Below, piece after piece: positions 1 through 11,471 of a stretch of 64,000 bases of DNA. Location of the stretch: NCBI RefSeq assembly GCF_029867415.1, contig NW_026705229.1:62001-126000 (forward strand). The letters are read 5' to 3'. The translations under genes and the position numbers were made by a program. This DNA is from Vicia villosa (lineage: Eukaryota > Streptophyta > Magnoliopsida > Fabales > Fabaceae). The notes below the pieces were generated by a model that had not been told where the DNA came from, did not search any database, and saw nothing but the letters and a program-made list of their open reading frames with translations. How positions within the stretch are numbered: position 1 is the stretch's first letter; every line of letters begins with the position of its first letter.

Positions 1-1
1 T

Positions 2-1879
2 GCTGAGCAATATAATGGTAACAATGGTTATACTAGACCACCAGTATTTGATGGTGAAAACTTTGAATACTGGAAAGATAAACTGGAAAGTTACTTTCTT
101 GGTCTAGATGGTGAACTATGGGATCTTCTGATGGATGGTTACAAACATCCAGTGAAAGCTAGTGGCGTAAGGCTTACAAGGCAAGAAATGGATGATGATC
201 AGAAGAAGCTTTTCAAGAATCATCATAAATGTAGAACTGTTTTGCTGAATGCTATCTCTCATGCTGAGTATGAGAAGATATCTAACAGGAAAACGGCCTA
301 TGATATATATGAGTCATTGAAAATGACCCATGAGGGAAATGCTCAAGTCAAGGAGACTAAAGCTCTTGCTCTAATCCAGAGATATGAAGCCTTCAAGATG
401 GAGGATGATGAAAACATTGAGAAGATGTTCTCAAGATTTCAAACGCTAACTGCTGGATTAAGAGTTCTGGATAAAGGCTACACCAAGGCTGATCATGTAA
501 AGAAGATTATCAGAAGCTTACCCAGAAGATGGGGTCCAATGGTAACAGCATTCAAGATTGCAAAGAATCTGAATGAAGTTTCTTTGGAAGAGCTTATCAG
601 TGCCTTGAGAAGCCATGAAATAGAGCTGGATGCAAACGAGCCTCAGAAGAAAGGTAAGTCTATTGCATTAAAATCTAATGTTAAAAAATGCACTAACGCT
701 TTTCAGGCTAAAGAAGAAGATTCTGAAGAATCAGAATCAGAAGAAGAAGATGAACTGTCCATGATCTCCAGAAGGGTAAACCAACTCTGGAAGAGCAAGC
801 ATAGGAAGTTCAGAGGCTTCAGAAGTTCAAAGAGATTTGAACGAGGAGAATCTTCTGGTGACAGAAGATCTGACAAGAAGAAGGCTGTCTGCTATGAGTG
901 CAATGAGCCTGGACACTTCAAGAATGAATGTCCAAAACTTCAGAAGGAGAATCCCAAGAAGAAGTTTCATAAGAAGAAAGGTCTTATGGCAACATGGGAT
1001 GATTCTGAATCAGAATCAGAATCAGACTCTGAAGGAGAGCAAGCCAACTTCACGCTGATGGCTACAGAAGATGATGGATCAGAATCTACATCAGAATCAG
1101 ATTCTGAAGAGGTATTTTCTGAACTATCTAGAGAAGAGTTAGTTTCCAGTTTAACAGAACTTCTGGAACTCAAGGCTCATCTTAGTATCAAATACAAAAA
1201 GCTGAAGAAGCAGTTTGAATTTGAAACTAAGAAGCTGGAAGTGGAAAACTCTTAACTGAAGGAAAAAGTTTTAAATCTATCCAAAGATAGTGGATCTCCT
1301 TCTGAAATAGAAAAATCCATTCCGAGTCTCAATCATATTCTGAAAGAATATGACTCGAGCTTCAGAAAGTTCTTATCTAGAAGTATTGGCAGAAGTCATC
1401 TTGCTTCTATGATATATGGTGTTTCTGGAAACAGAAGGTTTGGCTTTGGCTATGAAGGTGATACCTCACATAAATTTGAACCTATTGATGATCTGAAGAT
1501 CACATACAAGCCATTGTATGATCAGTTCAAATATGGCCATGCACATGATATTAGGCTCACTTCACATGCACAGAGTTTTAACACTGTTCACACCAAGAAG
1601 CATGTGACACATCCTAAGAAATATCATGCTGACAAACCTAAAGAATATCATGCTGTTCCTCCTGTTAAATATTTTGCTAAACCCAAGTTCAATCAGAACT
1701 TGAGGAGAACTAACAAGAAAGGACCCAAGAAATTGTGGGTACATAAGGAGAAGATAATTTCTGTTGCAGATATCCTTGGCTGCAAAGAGGACAAAAAGAA
1801 AAATGTCATGGTACCTGGACTTTGGGTGCTCGCGACACATGACGGGAAGAAGGTCTACATTCCAAGACCTGGTGCTTAA
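2..1879 (+). pseudogene. gag (nucleocapsid/capsid) of element A, one in-frame stop
   Basis: Structural protein that packages retrotransposon RNA into cytoplasmic particles. The frame is open from base 2 and matches the gag of element B from about its 17th residue on, so only the extreme N-terminus is outside the window. A copia-type UBN2-like gag core is followed by an acidic Glu/Ser stretch and a CCHC zinc knuckle at 890-931 (C-x2-C-x4-H-x4-C). A coiled-coil-like Lys/Glu segment follows. The frame is broken by a TAA at 1,253-1,255, where element B has a Glu codon, then continues open to 1,879. The last ~115 nt overlap the start of pol in another frame. Confidence 0.85.
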
Positions 1880-3347
1880 ACCAAGTGGAGAAGTCAAGTT
1901 TGGAGGAGATCAGAAGGGCAAAATCATTGGCTCTGGAACCATAAGTCTTGGTAACTCTCCTTCCATAACTAATGTACTTCTTGTAGAAGGATTAACGCAT
2001 AACTTATTGTCCATAAGTCAATTAAGTGACAATGGTTATGATATAATCTTCAATCAAAAGTCTTGCAAGGCTGCAAGTCAGAAGGATGGCTCAATCCTAT
2101 TTACAGGAAAGAGAAAGAACAACATTTATAAGATTGATCTTTCTGATCTTGAGAAGCAGAAGGTGACTTGTCTTATGTCTGTTTCTGAAGAGCAATGGGT
2201 CTGGCACAGAAGATTAGGACATGCTAGTTTGAGAAAGATTTCTCAGATTAACAAACTAAATCTGGTCAGAGGACTCCCAAATCTGAAATACAAATCAGAT
2301 GCTCTTTGTGAAGCATGTCAGAAGGGCAAGTTCTCCAAACCTGCATTCAAGTCTAAGAATGTTGTGTCTACCTCAAGGCCGTTAGAACTCTTGCACATTG
2401 ATCTGTTTGGCCCAGTCAAAACAACATCTGTCAGAGGAAAGAAATATGGATTAGTCATCGTTGATGATTATAGCCGCTGGACATGGGTAAAGTTCTTAAA
2501 ACACAAGGATGAGTCTCATTCAGTGTTCTTTGAATTCTGCACTCAGATCCAATCTAAGAAGGAGTGCAAGATCATTAAGGTCAGAAGTGATCATGGTGGT
2601 GAATTTGAGAACAGATTCTTTAAGGAGTTCTTCAAAGAAAATGGTATTGCCCATGATTTCTCTTGTCCTAGAACTCCACAGCAAAATGGAGTTGTAGAGC
2701 GAAAGAATAGGACTCTACAAGAAATGGCCAGAACCATGATCAATGAAACCAATATGGCTAAGCATTTCTGGGCAGAAGCAATAAACACTGCATGTTACAT
2801 TCAGAATAGAATCTCTATCAGACCTATTCTAAATAAGACTCCTTATGATTTGTGGAAGAACAGAAAGCCCAACATTTCTTATTTCCATCCTTTTGGATGT
2901 GTATGTTTTATTCTGAATACTAAAGATCATCTTGGTAAGTTTGATTCTAAAGCACAAAAGTGTTTCCTTCTTGGATATTCTGAACGCTCTAAAGGCTACA
3001 GAGTATACAATACTGAAACATTGATTGTAGAAGAATCAATCAACATCAGGTTTGATGATAAGCTTGGTCTTGAAAAACCAAAGCAGTTTGAGAATTTTGC
3101 AGATATAGATATTGATATATCAGAAGCTGTAGAACCAAGAAGCAAAGCTGCAGAAGCTGGTAGTCTCAGAAGCAGTGGATCAGAAGATCAAGTTGCTGCA
3201 TCTTTAGAGAATCTCAGGATTTCTGAAGAGCCAACAGTCAGAAGATCACCCAGACTTGCATCAGCTCATTCAGAAGATGTGATTCTTGGGAAGAAAGATG
3301 ATCCTATCAGAACAAGATCATTTCTAAAGAATGACTATCAGAAGTAG
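1764..3347 (+). pseudogene. pol fragment of element A: protease and integrase, RT missing
   Basis: Begins in the frame one base ahead of gag; no good initiator is visible, so it was presumably made as a gag-pol fusion. The aspartic protease signature reads Asp-Phe-Gly at 1,818-1,826, where element B has the normal Asp-Ser-Gly. Next come the GAG-pre-integrase HRRLGH and CEAC metal-binding residues, then an integrase core with HIDLFGP, RSDHGGEF and, 35 residues after the second Asp, the catalytic Glu in NGVVERKNR (D,D-35-E). The frame ends at 3,347 a few codons after the point where element B continues into the RT region. The truncation is therefore a deletion and not a simple stop. Confidence 0.88.
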
Positions 3348-3724
3348 TGATCAGAATTAGAAGATGTACAGTCTTTTCAAAACAACACAGCTGTCATCTA
3401 TGAGTATCTAAAAATGAACGTGTGTCCGTACGGTTAGTACAAAGCGTGCAGTTGAAAAGACGCCGACCTAGGTAACTGTGTTAAATCATTTCTTTTACCA
3501 CGTTCTCTCACCTAACGTTATTCATCATTTAATGCAATTGATTTCCTTTGATTATGTAACTGTTCAATCTCAAAAAATTTATTTTTTTTAAATCCGTCTC
3601 TCTAAATTCTTTTCAAATCATATTGTTTATCCTTTTCGCTCCCATTCTCTCTTTCTTCTTGCATTTTTTTTAACCCTAAACAAAAACCCAGAATTTGTTC
3701 TTCTTATTTGTTGGTTCTGCTTCA
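3348..3724 (+). other. pol-to-extra-ORF spacer of element A, no gene
   Basis: Noncoding, becoming T-rich and pyrimidine-rich toward 3,720. It lies downstream of the RT/RH deletion junction (about 3,330-3,350) and upstream of the extra ORF. No LTR or recognised gene is visible here. The corresponding stretch in element C (about 30,960-31,185) has a TATA-like box that is not evident here. Confidence 0.5.
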
Positions 3725-6516
3725 ATGGCTGCTTCTTCATCTCAAAATGTTGGTTCATCTGCTCCTCTCCATATTCAAGAAGAAGAAAATCAGTTCTCAC
3801 TCCGGTTGTTGCGTGCTCCATTCCTAAGGATAATTTGGAAGTTCTATGTGAACTCATGGTTGATTTTGATAACATTGAAGAACACCTATATCATCTTAAA
3901 GAAGAAATCATCTTTCAAGGATGGACTTCACTGTTCGCTGAGTTCTGTGGACCAGTCTATCCAGATCTTGTCAAGGAATTTTGGGTGCATGCAGTTGTCG
4001 CCCCTAAATCCATCTTGTCTTTCATCCATGGAAAGTTTGTGGTAGTAACTGAGGACATTCTAAGAATGATGTTTGATCTGAGAAACGCCGAGGGGGCTTT
4101 TGAAATTGATCAAAGGGCTGACTGGCAAGTTGTGTTGTCTACTCTCTACACCAACGCAAATAAAACAAAGCATGTCAAGGACATGAGACACCTCTACAAA
4201 ATCTGGACCAAGATTCTTCTTGGGTGTTTCTATCACAGGAAGAGTACGCATGCTGCAGACTTCGTCAGCAATGAGCAAAAATACATTCTGTATTGCATTG
4301 CCACTAAGAAGAAGGTTGATGCTATCTACATTATCTTCAACCATATGTGGAAGGCTGTGAGGGATTCCAGAAATGCCTTCAGAGAAAAAAGCTGTACCAC
4401 CATTCCTTTTGGTAGAATCATCATAAATCTTCTGGTTCATTCCAAGATTGTTGAGAACCTGGAAACTGAAGGTATTATCAAAGACCTTGCTGTCACCTCT
4501 GGGAGTTGCCTGAATGCTCTCACTTTAAAGAAGATGAAGGTGATTGATACTATCATCAAAACTCCCCAACCTCTTGCTGGAACAAGAATCAGAAGAGAAC
4601 CCGTTCTAGCTGAATTTGAAACCTTCTTCAATAGTGAGGTACCAGGAGTCAGAACTAGGTATCTGAAGTCACTAAAAGAAGATGAAGGTGTTAAAGATCA
4701 AGAGAAAGGTGCTCCTGTTAAAGTAAACCGCAAGAAGGAAGGAAGGACCAAAAGAAAATTTGATCATCCTTCTGTTAATCAGGTGAAGGTAGTTCAGAAA
4801 GTTGCTGCTACCACTGAGAAAGAAGTGGTTCCAGAAGAAGTCATTGCAAAAATTGTCAAGGCTGTCTCTGTTGATTTTGAAAAGAATAAGAAGGAGGCTG
4901 AGAAGAAGAAGAAGTCAAATAACAATGCTGAGATTGTTAAAGTTGTTGAGAAGGAGAAAATCAGAAAAAGGAAGTTAATAATTCATGACTCCGATGAAGA
5001 AGAGGTTGTTCAAGAGGCTGTTAATCAGCAGGAAGCTATGGAGACCGTCAGAAGGAGAGAAATCTCTCGCGGCAAAACAAAGGTTGTTGAAGAGCCGAAG
5101 GGTAAGAAGCAGATGAAGCTTGAGGCTGTGGTCAAAGCTGTTCAGAAGGTATCCAAAGGTATACATATCTCTGAACCTGATTCTACTTCCTCTTTTCGTT
5201 CAGAAGTTGCATCAATAGCGGTTGCCCCTATCCCTGAACCAGAAACAGCCCCATCAGAATCACCTATAAACATCCATGTTCTTACACCTCCATCTTCTCC
5301 TGTAACCATTCCTTCTTCTCCACCCACCATCAATCCTGTTTTGGATATACCACCCCTTCAAACTCTCTTTCCACCTCACACAAATATCTCCATCTCTCAA
5401 CCTCCTCCCCATGCAAACTTTGAATCCATTCCTTCCACCTCTCAAAACAACCAAAGTGTTTCTGATCTTCCAAACTCTGCATCACATGAGCAACTGCTCC
5501 GTTTCTGCAACTACACTCCAAAGCCTCGTCCTGAAGCTGAACTGGTTGTGTTAGAGTCTGATAATGAAGCAGAATCTTCTTATAGGTTGGATAGAGAGCC
5601 TCAACCCTATTCTGTCCCCAACCCTGTTTCTTCTCGAACCATTATAAAATCCCGCCTAGTCTACCCTATTGGTGTAACTTTTGAAAAGGTAAAGAGGAAT
5701 CTCAGAAGTATCTTTGATATCCTCAGAATTGCTGAAAGTTCTGGCTTGAATAACGTCGCTATGCGGAAGTTCTGGAGAATCTTATGCAGAGAAACAGATG
5801 CTTACTTTATAGAACTTCGGGAAGCTTGTGTAGAAGCTGCTCCACGGCCTCGTGGAATTCTGAGAAGTTATGAAGAGTTCTGGTTTGCTCGTCTCGGAGG
5901 GAGATATACCTTGGAAGATAAGCAGTTTGTGGATGAATTGGAAGAAGTAAGACTTGCTGCTGCAATGGAAGCTAACCCTTGCAGGGAAATTGTGGTCTGG
6001 AGACCTCAATATCCTGTTCTGCTCGGAGACTTCAAGACTCTCTTTGACTTTCTGAGGGAAAACCCTTCTAAGAAAGACCCAAGCTTGGTCATTCCAGAAG
6101 TTGTTGACCCACCAGAAGTTGAAGGTCCTTCTGCCCCTAGGAATCTAGCTGCCATTCTTCAGGCACTTGAGAATGGAGATTCTGAGATTCCGGCTACAGA
6201 ATATGAAGATGCTTCTATGCAAGAAGCAGATGTAGAAGATCGTGTTGCTGAAACAGTTCCTGTTGAGGAAAACCCTGCAAATGATCTATCAATGGAAGCT
6301 ACATATCACAATGCCATCCCTGTGGATAAAAGCTGTGAAGCTTCTTCTGATGAACCTTCCCGTCTTGCAAGGACTCTGGAAGTTATTCAGAAGAACCAGG
6401 ATGAGCAAAGCTCAATCAATGCTGAGTTTAGAGCTTTCATGGAGAGGCAGAATGAGCACAACAATGGGGTTCAAGATATGCTGGCCAAGATCTTGTCGAA
6501 GCTAGGGTCATCTTAG
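3725..6516 (+). pseudogene. Extra ORF downstream of pol in element A (putative plant transposon protein / env-like position), unknown function
   Basis: A first ATG at 3,725 sits in a good context and corresponds to the ATG at 31,186 in element C. The frame shifts between about 3,775 and 3,805, after which 894 codons are open to the stop at 6,514-6,516; the first ATG in that frame is at 3,856. The protein has an N-terminal globular domain (about residues 1-265 of the long frame) resembling proteins annotated as 'putative plant transposon protein', and a Lys/Glu-rich, probably nuclear-targeting stretch (about 270-455). A Pro/Ser/Thr-rich linker (about 460-545), a second conserved domain (about 605-755) and a terminal coiled-coil-like segment (about 840-893) follow. 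No convincing signal peptide or membrane helix is seen, so an envelope function is not supported. The position matches the third ORF of SIRE-type elements. Function unknown. Confidence 0.7.
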
Positions 6517-7090
6517 TTTGAGTCTTAGTTGTTTTGTTTTCGTTTTTTGCTTTGCTGCATCTGTTTTGTGCATCTTCTCTTGCTTATCCTCTTGTACTTC
6601 TGTACTTCTGTCTTTTTGAGCCTAAATGAAAATTATCTTTTTCTTCCATCTGTTTCCTTTTGTTTTTCATCTGAATCTTTTATGTTTTTGATGTTATGAC
6701 AAAAAGGGGGAGAAATGTGATAAATGATCTGATTAATATTATCAGTTACCGGGTAAAAAGGCCCCACATTGCTAACAAAACTTGCAAAGTTCTATGCTTT
6801 AAGTTTTGTTGTTGCAGGAATTGAAGGTCCTCTTCAAGGAGAAGCAATTCTAAAGAATCAAGCTCTTGGATTCTTGAAGCAAGCTGAGTGCTATGAAGTT
6901 TCAGAATCAGAAGCAAGAAGCAAGAAGGAAGAATGTTCAGATATTCTGATGATAGAATATGCTCTGAAACATTATGTCCATTTGTTCTGATACATATTAT
7001 GTGGCTCTGATACATATTATGTGTTCTGACTCATTCATGCTGACTTTTGTCGATTAGCTTTGTTCTGTAACATTTCAGGATGTAGAGATG
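6517..7090 (+). other. 3' noncoding region of element A with internal polypurine-like motif
   Basis: T-rich trailer after the extra ORF. A run of A then G (AAAAAGGGGGAGA) at about 6,701-6,714 closely resembles the polypurine tract next to the 3' LTR at 11,458. The equivalent motif is present after the extra ORF of element C (about 51,341). Ends at the target duplication of the solo LTR (7,086-7,090). Confidence 0.5.
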
Positions 7091-10000
7091 TGTTATACCC
7101 CAAAATTTGCCCGCATCATTTTTCAAGAAAACTCCAATCTGAAAATTAAGAGTCTCATATAATCATGGATTTGACTTCAACAAATATCCTGACATATGAA
7201 ATACTTAGTTTTTAGAATTTTTCTTATACAGTAATGTGGCTTGCAGTTGAATTTATTCTTACGCAAACGCCAAATACTGTTTATTACTTCACACATGCTA
7301 TTTATTTATTTACAGATAAATAGTACTCACACAATTGGTACAAAGTTAAATCTTTTTGCAGGCGCAGAATCAGGAAACTCAGACTGTACTGGTAACAGTC
7401 AGTTGACAGCCAAACTGCTGGCAGTACAATTCTCAGTGATTTGTACCATCAATCAAATCAATCTTTTGCAATTCAAAATTCCAAGATTTTTGTTCTAGAA
7501 GTCTTCTGAATATCACGCGATTAGCAGAGACTCAACACTGCACAAAAATCAGGTACGCTTAACTGTCTCCTACATAAACAGTCCCTGACTAGGGTTTTCT
7601 TGTTTTTACAGGAGAAACAAGTTTTTGAGACCTCAAATGGATTTCATGCACATCCATACATCTCAAAGTACCATCATACAAATTTTCAAACTTCAATTCA
7701 CTCAGACGCACCGTCAGCAGCTCAAACAGTCAACAGACGATCCGTTTGACCAAAAAGTCAACAGACAGTCAAAAATGAATTTTTTTTGTCAAAATCCATA
7801 TTTTGTCAAAGGATTCATCATTTGATCATTGGATGATCATAATTCATCAAGGAAAGATCAAAAATCAACAAAACCCTAAGATTCAAAATTAGGGTTTTTA
7901 CCTGAAAAGTCAACTCAACTTTGACTGGTCATAACTCTCTCATCCTTCATCCATAAAATTCAAACCAAAGCTCATTTTGAAGGAAATTCAATTATCTTTC
8001 AAATGCCATTGATCCCATGGTCATTGGATTCACCATTTGAAAAATATGATCAAAGACATTACAGGTCATTTTCAAAGTCAACAAAAAGATACTTTTTTCA
8101 AAAGGACACACAAGGAGCATCAAAAATCATTTTGACATGAGACCAAAGGCATTGGTTAAAGGACTCTTTGAGGTTTCCAAAAAGTGCAAGATCTCCTTCA
8201 TATGACAAAAATTGAGGGATTTACACCTTGTTGAAGTTGGCTAAATTTTGGAAAATGCATAAAACCAACATTGCTCAAAAATGCATTTTTTCCAAAAGGG
8301 GCCAAGTTTTCATGGTTCAAACATCATTTCCATAATATTATGGGCCTCCCACGACCAAGACTAAGCCCATAACATTTTTCATCCATTTTTGCTTGATTTT
8401 TTCTTATTTTAAGATTAAATTAAAAGGAAAAATGAAAGGATAATGGATAGCTTGAATTCCAAGCATGACTCATCAATATGACTCATTCAACTCTGTCTCA
8501 AGGCAAAGTACAACAGAGGGAGAGAAGAAAATCAAGCCATAGTGGCTTAAATGCCAAGCTACATATGTGGAAAAAGTCAAGATTCTAGCAAAAGCACTTA
8601 TTGCTTTCTAGCTTTGATTTTAAGCACCTCAATGCTTATAAATAGACTCCAATACTTCAGTAATATAGGGAGACAAGTTCAGAAACAAAGCCTTGCTCAT
8701 AACACACTTGTAACCACTTGGAACTTTTTGAAAGAAATTCAAAATTCGAATTTTAGTTTCTAACTAGTTTCAGTTCAAACTAAGCATTCAAACATCATCC
8801 TTGAACATCAATAAACGTATCCCAATCAATTGCAAGCCTTGAAGCTCACTAAATCGAGCTATACAGGCCATAATTTGTTCGAACCTAAATCAACTCGTAT
8901 CTGGTTATTCACGCATGCTTAACAAGATGTAGACATATATTTGAGTTTGGTTTGATGTGTAGATCATTTCTGGAAACTTAATTGAAGTTTGAACACGTAT
9001 ACACGAAACTACCATTTTAGGGTTCTTCATCTCAAAATTAGGGCTTTCCAAATTAGGCAAAATTACAAGTTCAAACATGTCCCATTGAATTCGTATGGAC
9101 CAGACGAATTCAACCATGGCATCGCGCCAGATTTATATCACGTTTTACTTGTATTCGCTATTTTTTGCAGGTGTAATAGGTGGGAGCTTTTACACCACCT
9201 GCAAACGCAAGGTGTAAAAGGGTGGTTCTGATGAAGAAGATGATGCGTGGCTCCTCCCTATTGGCCAGGGCGCGCGCGTTTTTTTTTTAAAATAACTTCT
9301 GATCCTGTGCTTTGCAGTCCACGCTTTTGCCATGTGTCTCAATTTAATCACCTTCTGATCCACTTGCCAGCTCATCCTGCGTACCAGACACGCTAGCCCA
9401 TGATATAGACTCTCAATCCAACCACACCTGATCCGTATCCTTTTATTTTCTATTTTATTTTAATTTTCTTTGTAAAATTAATTAAAAATAGTTTCAAAAA
9501 TCCAAAAAATGCATAAAAAATATTTTTAGACTTCTAAAATAATATATTATTTTCTGAAATAAAAATATTTTATTTTTCTTCAAAATTTCAATATTTTGCA
9601 TAATTAATTAGTATATATTTATATATTTGCTTTTTAATTATTCTAACCAATCAAAAAATCATAAAAAAAATTGTTCTTCATGTTAAATATTGTTTATATA
9701 TTATAAACTAATTTTTTACATATTTTGAATAATTTTCTCTTTAAGTTTTAGTTATTTGTATAATTATTTGTATAATTATGTATTAATTAGCTTAATCAAT
9801 TTCAAATCAATTTCAAAAATCCCAAAAAAATTAGTTTTGCTTTAAAATTAATTGACAAATATTTTGTACATATTTTAAACTCAATTTCTAGGTTTAAATC
9901 TATTTTCATCTTTTTTTCTTCATTTTAATTTAATTAATCATGCATTAATTATAATTAAAATCAATCATAAAAAATCCAAAAACATGCCTTTTATTTTTCT

Positions 10001-10915
10001 TGCAATTTAAATTCCTAAATAAATGTATAGGATGTCAAATTCATGTAAATAGGCTAGTTTACATTTCCTGCACAATCGATGTAATAGCGTAGATTTACTT
10101 TCCGCACTTTACATTTCCGTATTTTAATTTCCCGCACATATAAACTGCCTGTATGTCAAAGATAAAATTGAACCGTTAGATCACTAACTTCCAAGATAAA
10201 ATATCTGAATCCAATCACAATCACACTTGCACCTCTTAAGGTAATTCCTTCTCATTCTTTTCAAAATCAAAGTCAAAGTTCTACTGTTTTGAGTACAAAA
10301 TCGAACCTTTTGTTTATATCCGGTGAAAGGATAGATTTTTAAAGGAAATAAGGATAAAGACCTTACAACTCAGGGTAGACCTCCTAGTTTGCTTGCTCAA
10401 ATCAAAACGAACAAAATTCTCATACACTGTTGTTTTTCAAAACAAAACTTTCCAAAAAGACAATATTTTGTATACATCCAAACACGGATCATTACAAAAT
10501 TAACGTTCTTTTCAAAACATCTTTTGAAAGATAAACAAACATTTTGTATACATCCGCACACGGATCATTACAAAATTCAATTTACAAAAGTATTTGAAAT
10601 CACATATGAGCATTCTAAAGCAATTGAAAAGTAATCAAAAAACAAGTGAGCTAAGCAAACTTAAGAGCCCATGGATAACCATGGATACAAAGGGTGCTAG
10701 CACCTTCCCTTTGTATAACCTACCCCCTTCCCAGAATTTCTTAAAGGTCTTTTTTCTGTTTCTTTTATAAACCTTTCCTTAATTGGATAAAATAAAAGGT
10801 CGGTGGCGACTCTGTGAATTTTCAAAAATGCGAAAGCATTAAGCGATAAAAAAGAGTCAGTTCACGTATCTCTCCCGAACAGAGGTATGGCCCGGAATAA
10901 AAACGGAGGTCCACA
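7091..10915 (+). mobile_element. Solo LTR of an Ogre/Tat-type gypsy element, 3,825 bp, inserted in element A
   Basis: Starts TGTTATACCCCAAAATTTG, very like the LTR starts at 33,503, 47,658, 46,510 (reverse) and 63,748, and ends in CCACA. Perfect 5-bp target duplications AGATG lie at 7,086-7,090 and 10,916-10,920. There is no primer-binding site, coding region or second LTR, so this is a solo LTR left by LTR-LTR recombination. Near its 3' end is the segment 'ggtgctagcaccttccct' and the phrase GGTGGCGACTCT, both shared with the other Ogre-type LTRs. Long AT-rich runs occur at about 9,440-10,020. Open frames within it are short and without similarity. Confidence 0.88.
9169..9204. repeat. Inverted repeat inside the solo LTR
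   Basis: GCAGGTGTAA on the left pairs with TTACACCACCTGC on the right with a small bulge, making a hairpin of about 36 nt. The left arm is preceded by a T run that also looks like a 3' splice site. Possible regulatory or processing structure of the LTR; no more can be said. Confidence 0.4.
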
Positions 10916-10988
10916 AGATGCTCTGATGATGCTCTGGTACATTCAACAATGTTCTGATAAAATCTAGCATGAAGTGATGTAAGAAGAA

Positions 10989-11256
10989 ATTCAAGCTCTG
11001 AAGCTGTCCTGATGGAAGCAAGAATCAGAAGCTATGAATTGTCTGAAGATCAAAGAAATTCAGGTTCTGAAGCTGTCTGATGGAAGCAAGAATCAGAAGC
11101 TGTGAATTGTCTGAAGATCAAAGAAATTCAAGTTCTGAAGCTGTCCGATGGAAGCAAGAATCAGAATCTGTGAATGTTCTGAAGATCAAAGAAATTCAAG
11201 TTCTGAAGCTGTCCTATGGAAGCAAGAATCAGAAGTCATGAATGTTCTGAAGATCA
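10989..11256 (+). repeat. Tandem repeat, about four copies of a 68-bp unit, in the 3' region of element A
   Basis: Four near-identical units each contain GAAGCTGTC..GATGGAAGC, AAGAATCAGAA and CTGAAGATCAA. The array lies between the solo LTR insertion and the polypurine tracts. Element C has only degenerate single traces of the same words at about 51,560-51,720, so the array was amplified in element A's lineage. Confidence 0.8.
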
Positions 11257-11457
11257 AGCATATGTGAACGTCTCTACTGAAATACTCAGGGAAGTCTTTT
11301 ATTATTAAAATTCTTCTAGTATTTATTTCAGGGGGAGATTATCTATCTCAGGGGGAGACATATTCACATGCTTATGCTTTAGCTGTGTAATTGTCTTTAG
11401 CCGTCTGCTCTTTCTGATCGCAAATTTATATCATTTATATATGTTTTTGTCATCATC

Positions 11458-11471
11458 AAAAAGGGGGAGAT
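11458..11471 (+). other. Polypurine tract of element A
   Basis: AAAAAGGGGGAGAT immediately precedes the TGTTAGAACAAG start of the 3' LTR, the expected site for plus-strand priming. Two further GGGGGAGA motifs lie upstream at about 11,333 and 11,354. Confidence 0.75.

Noticed and set aside
3725..6516. True envelope glycoprotein gene
   Set aside because: No signal peptide, membrane anchor or furin-like site seen; only the position after pol is env-like.
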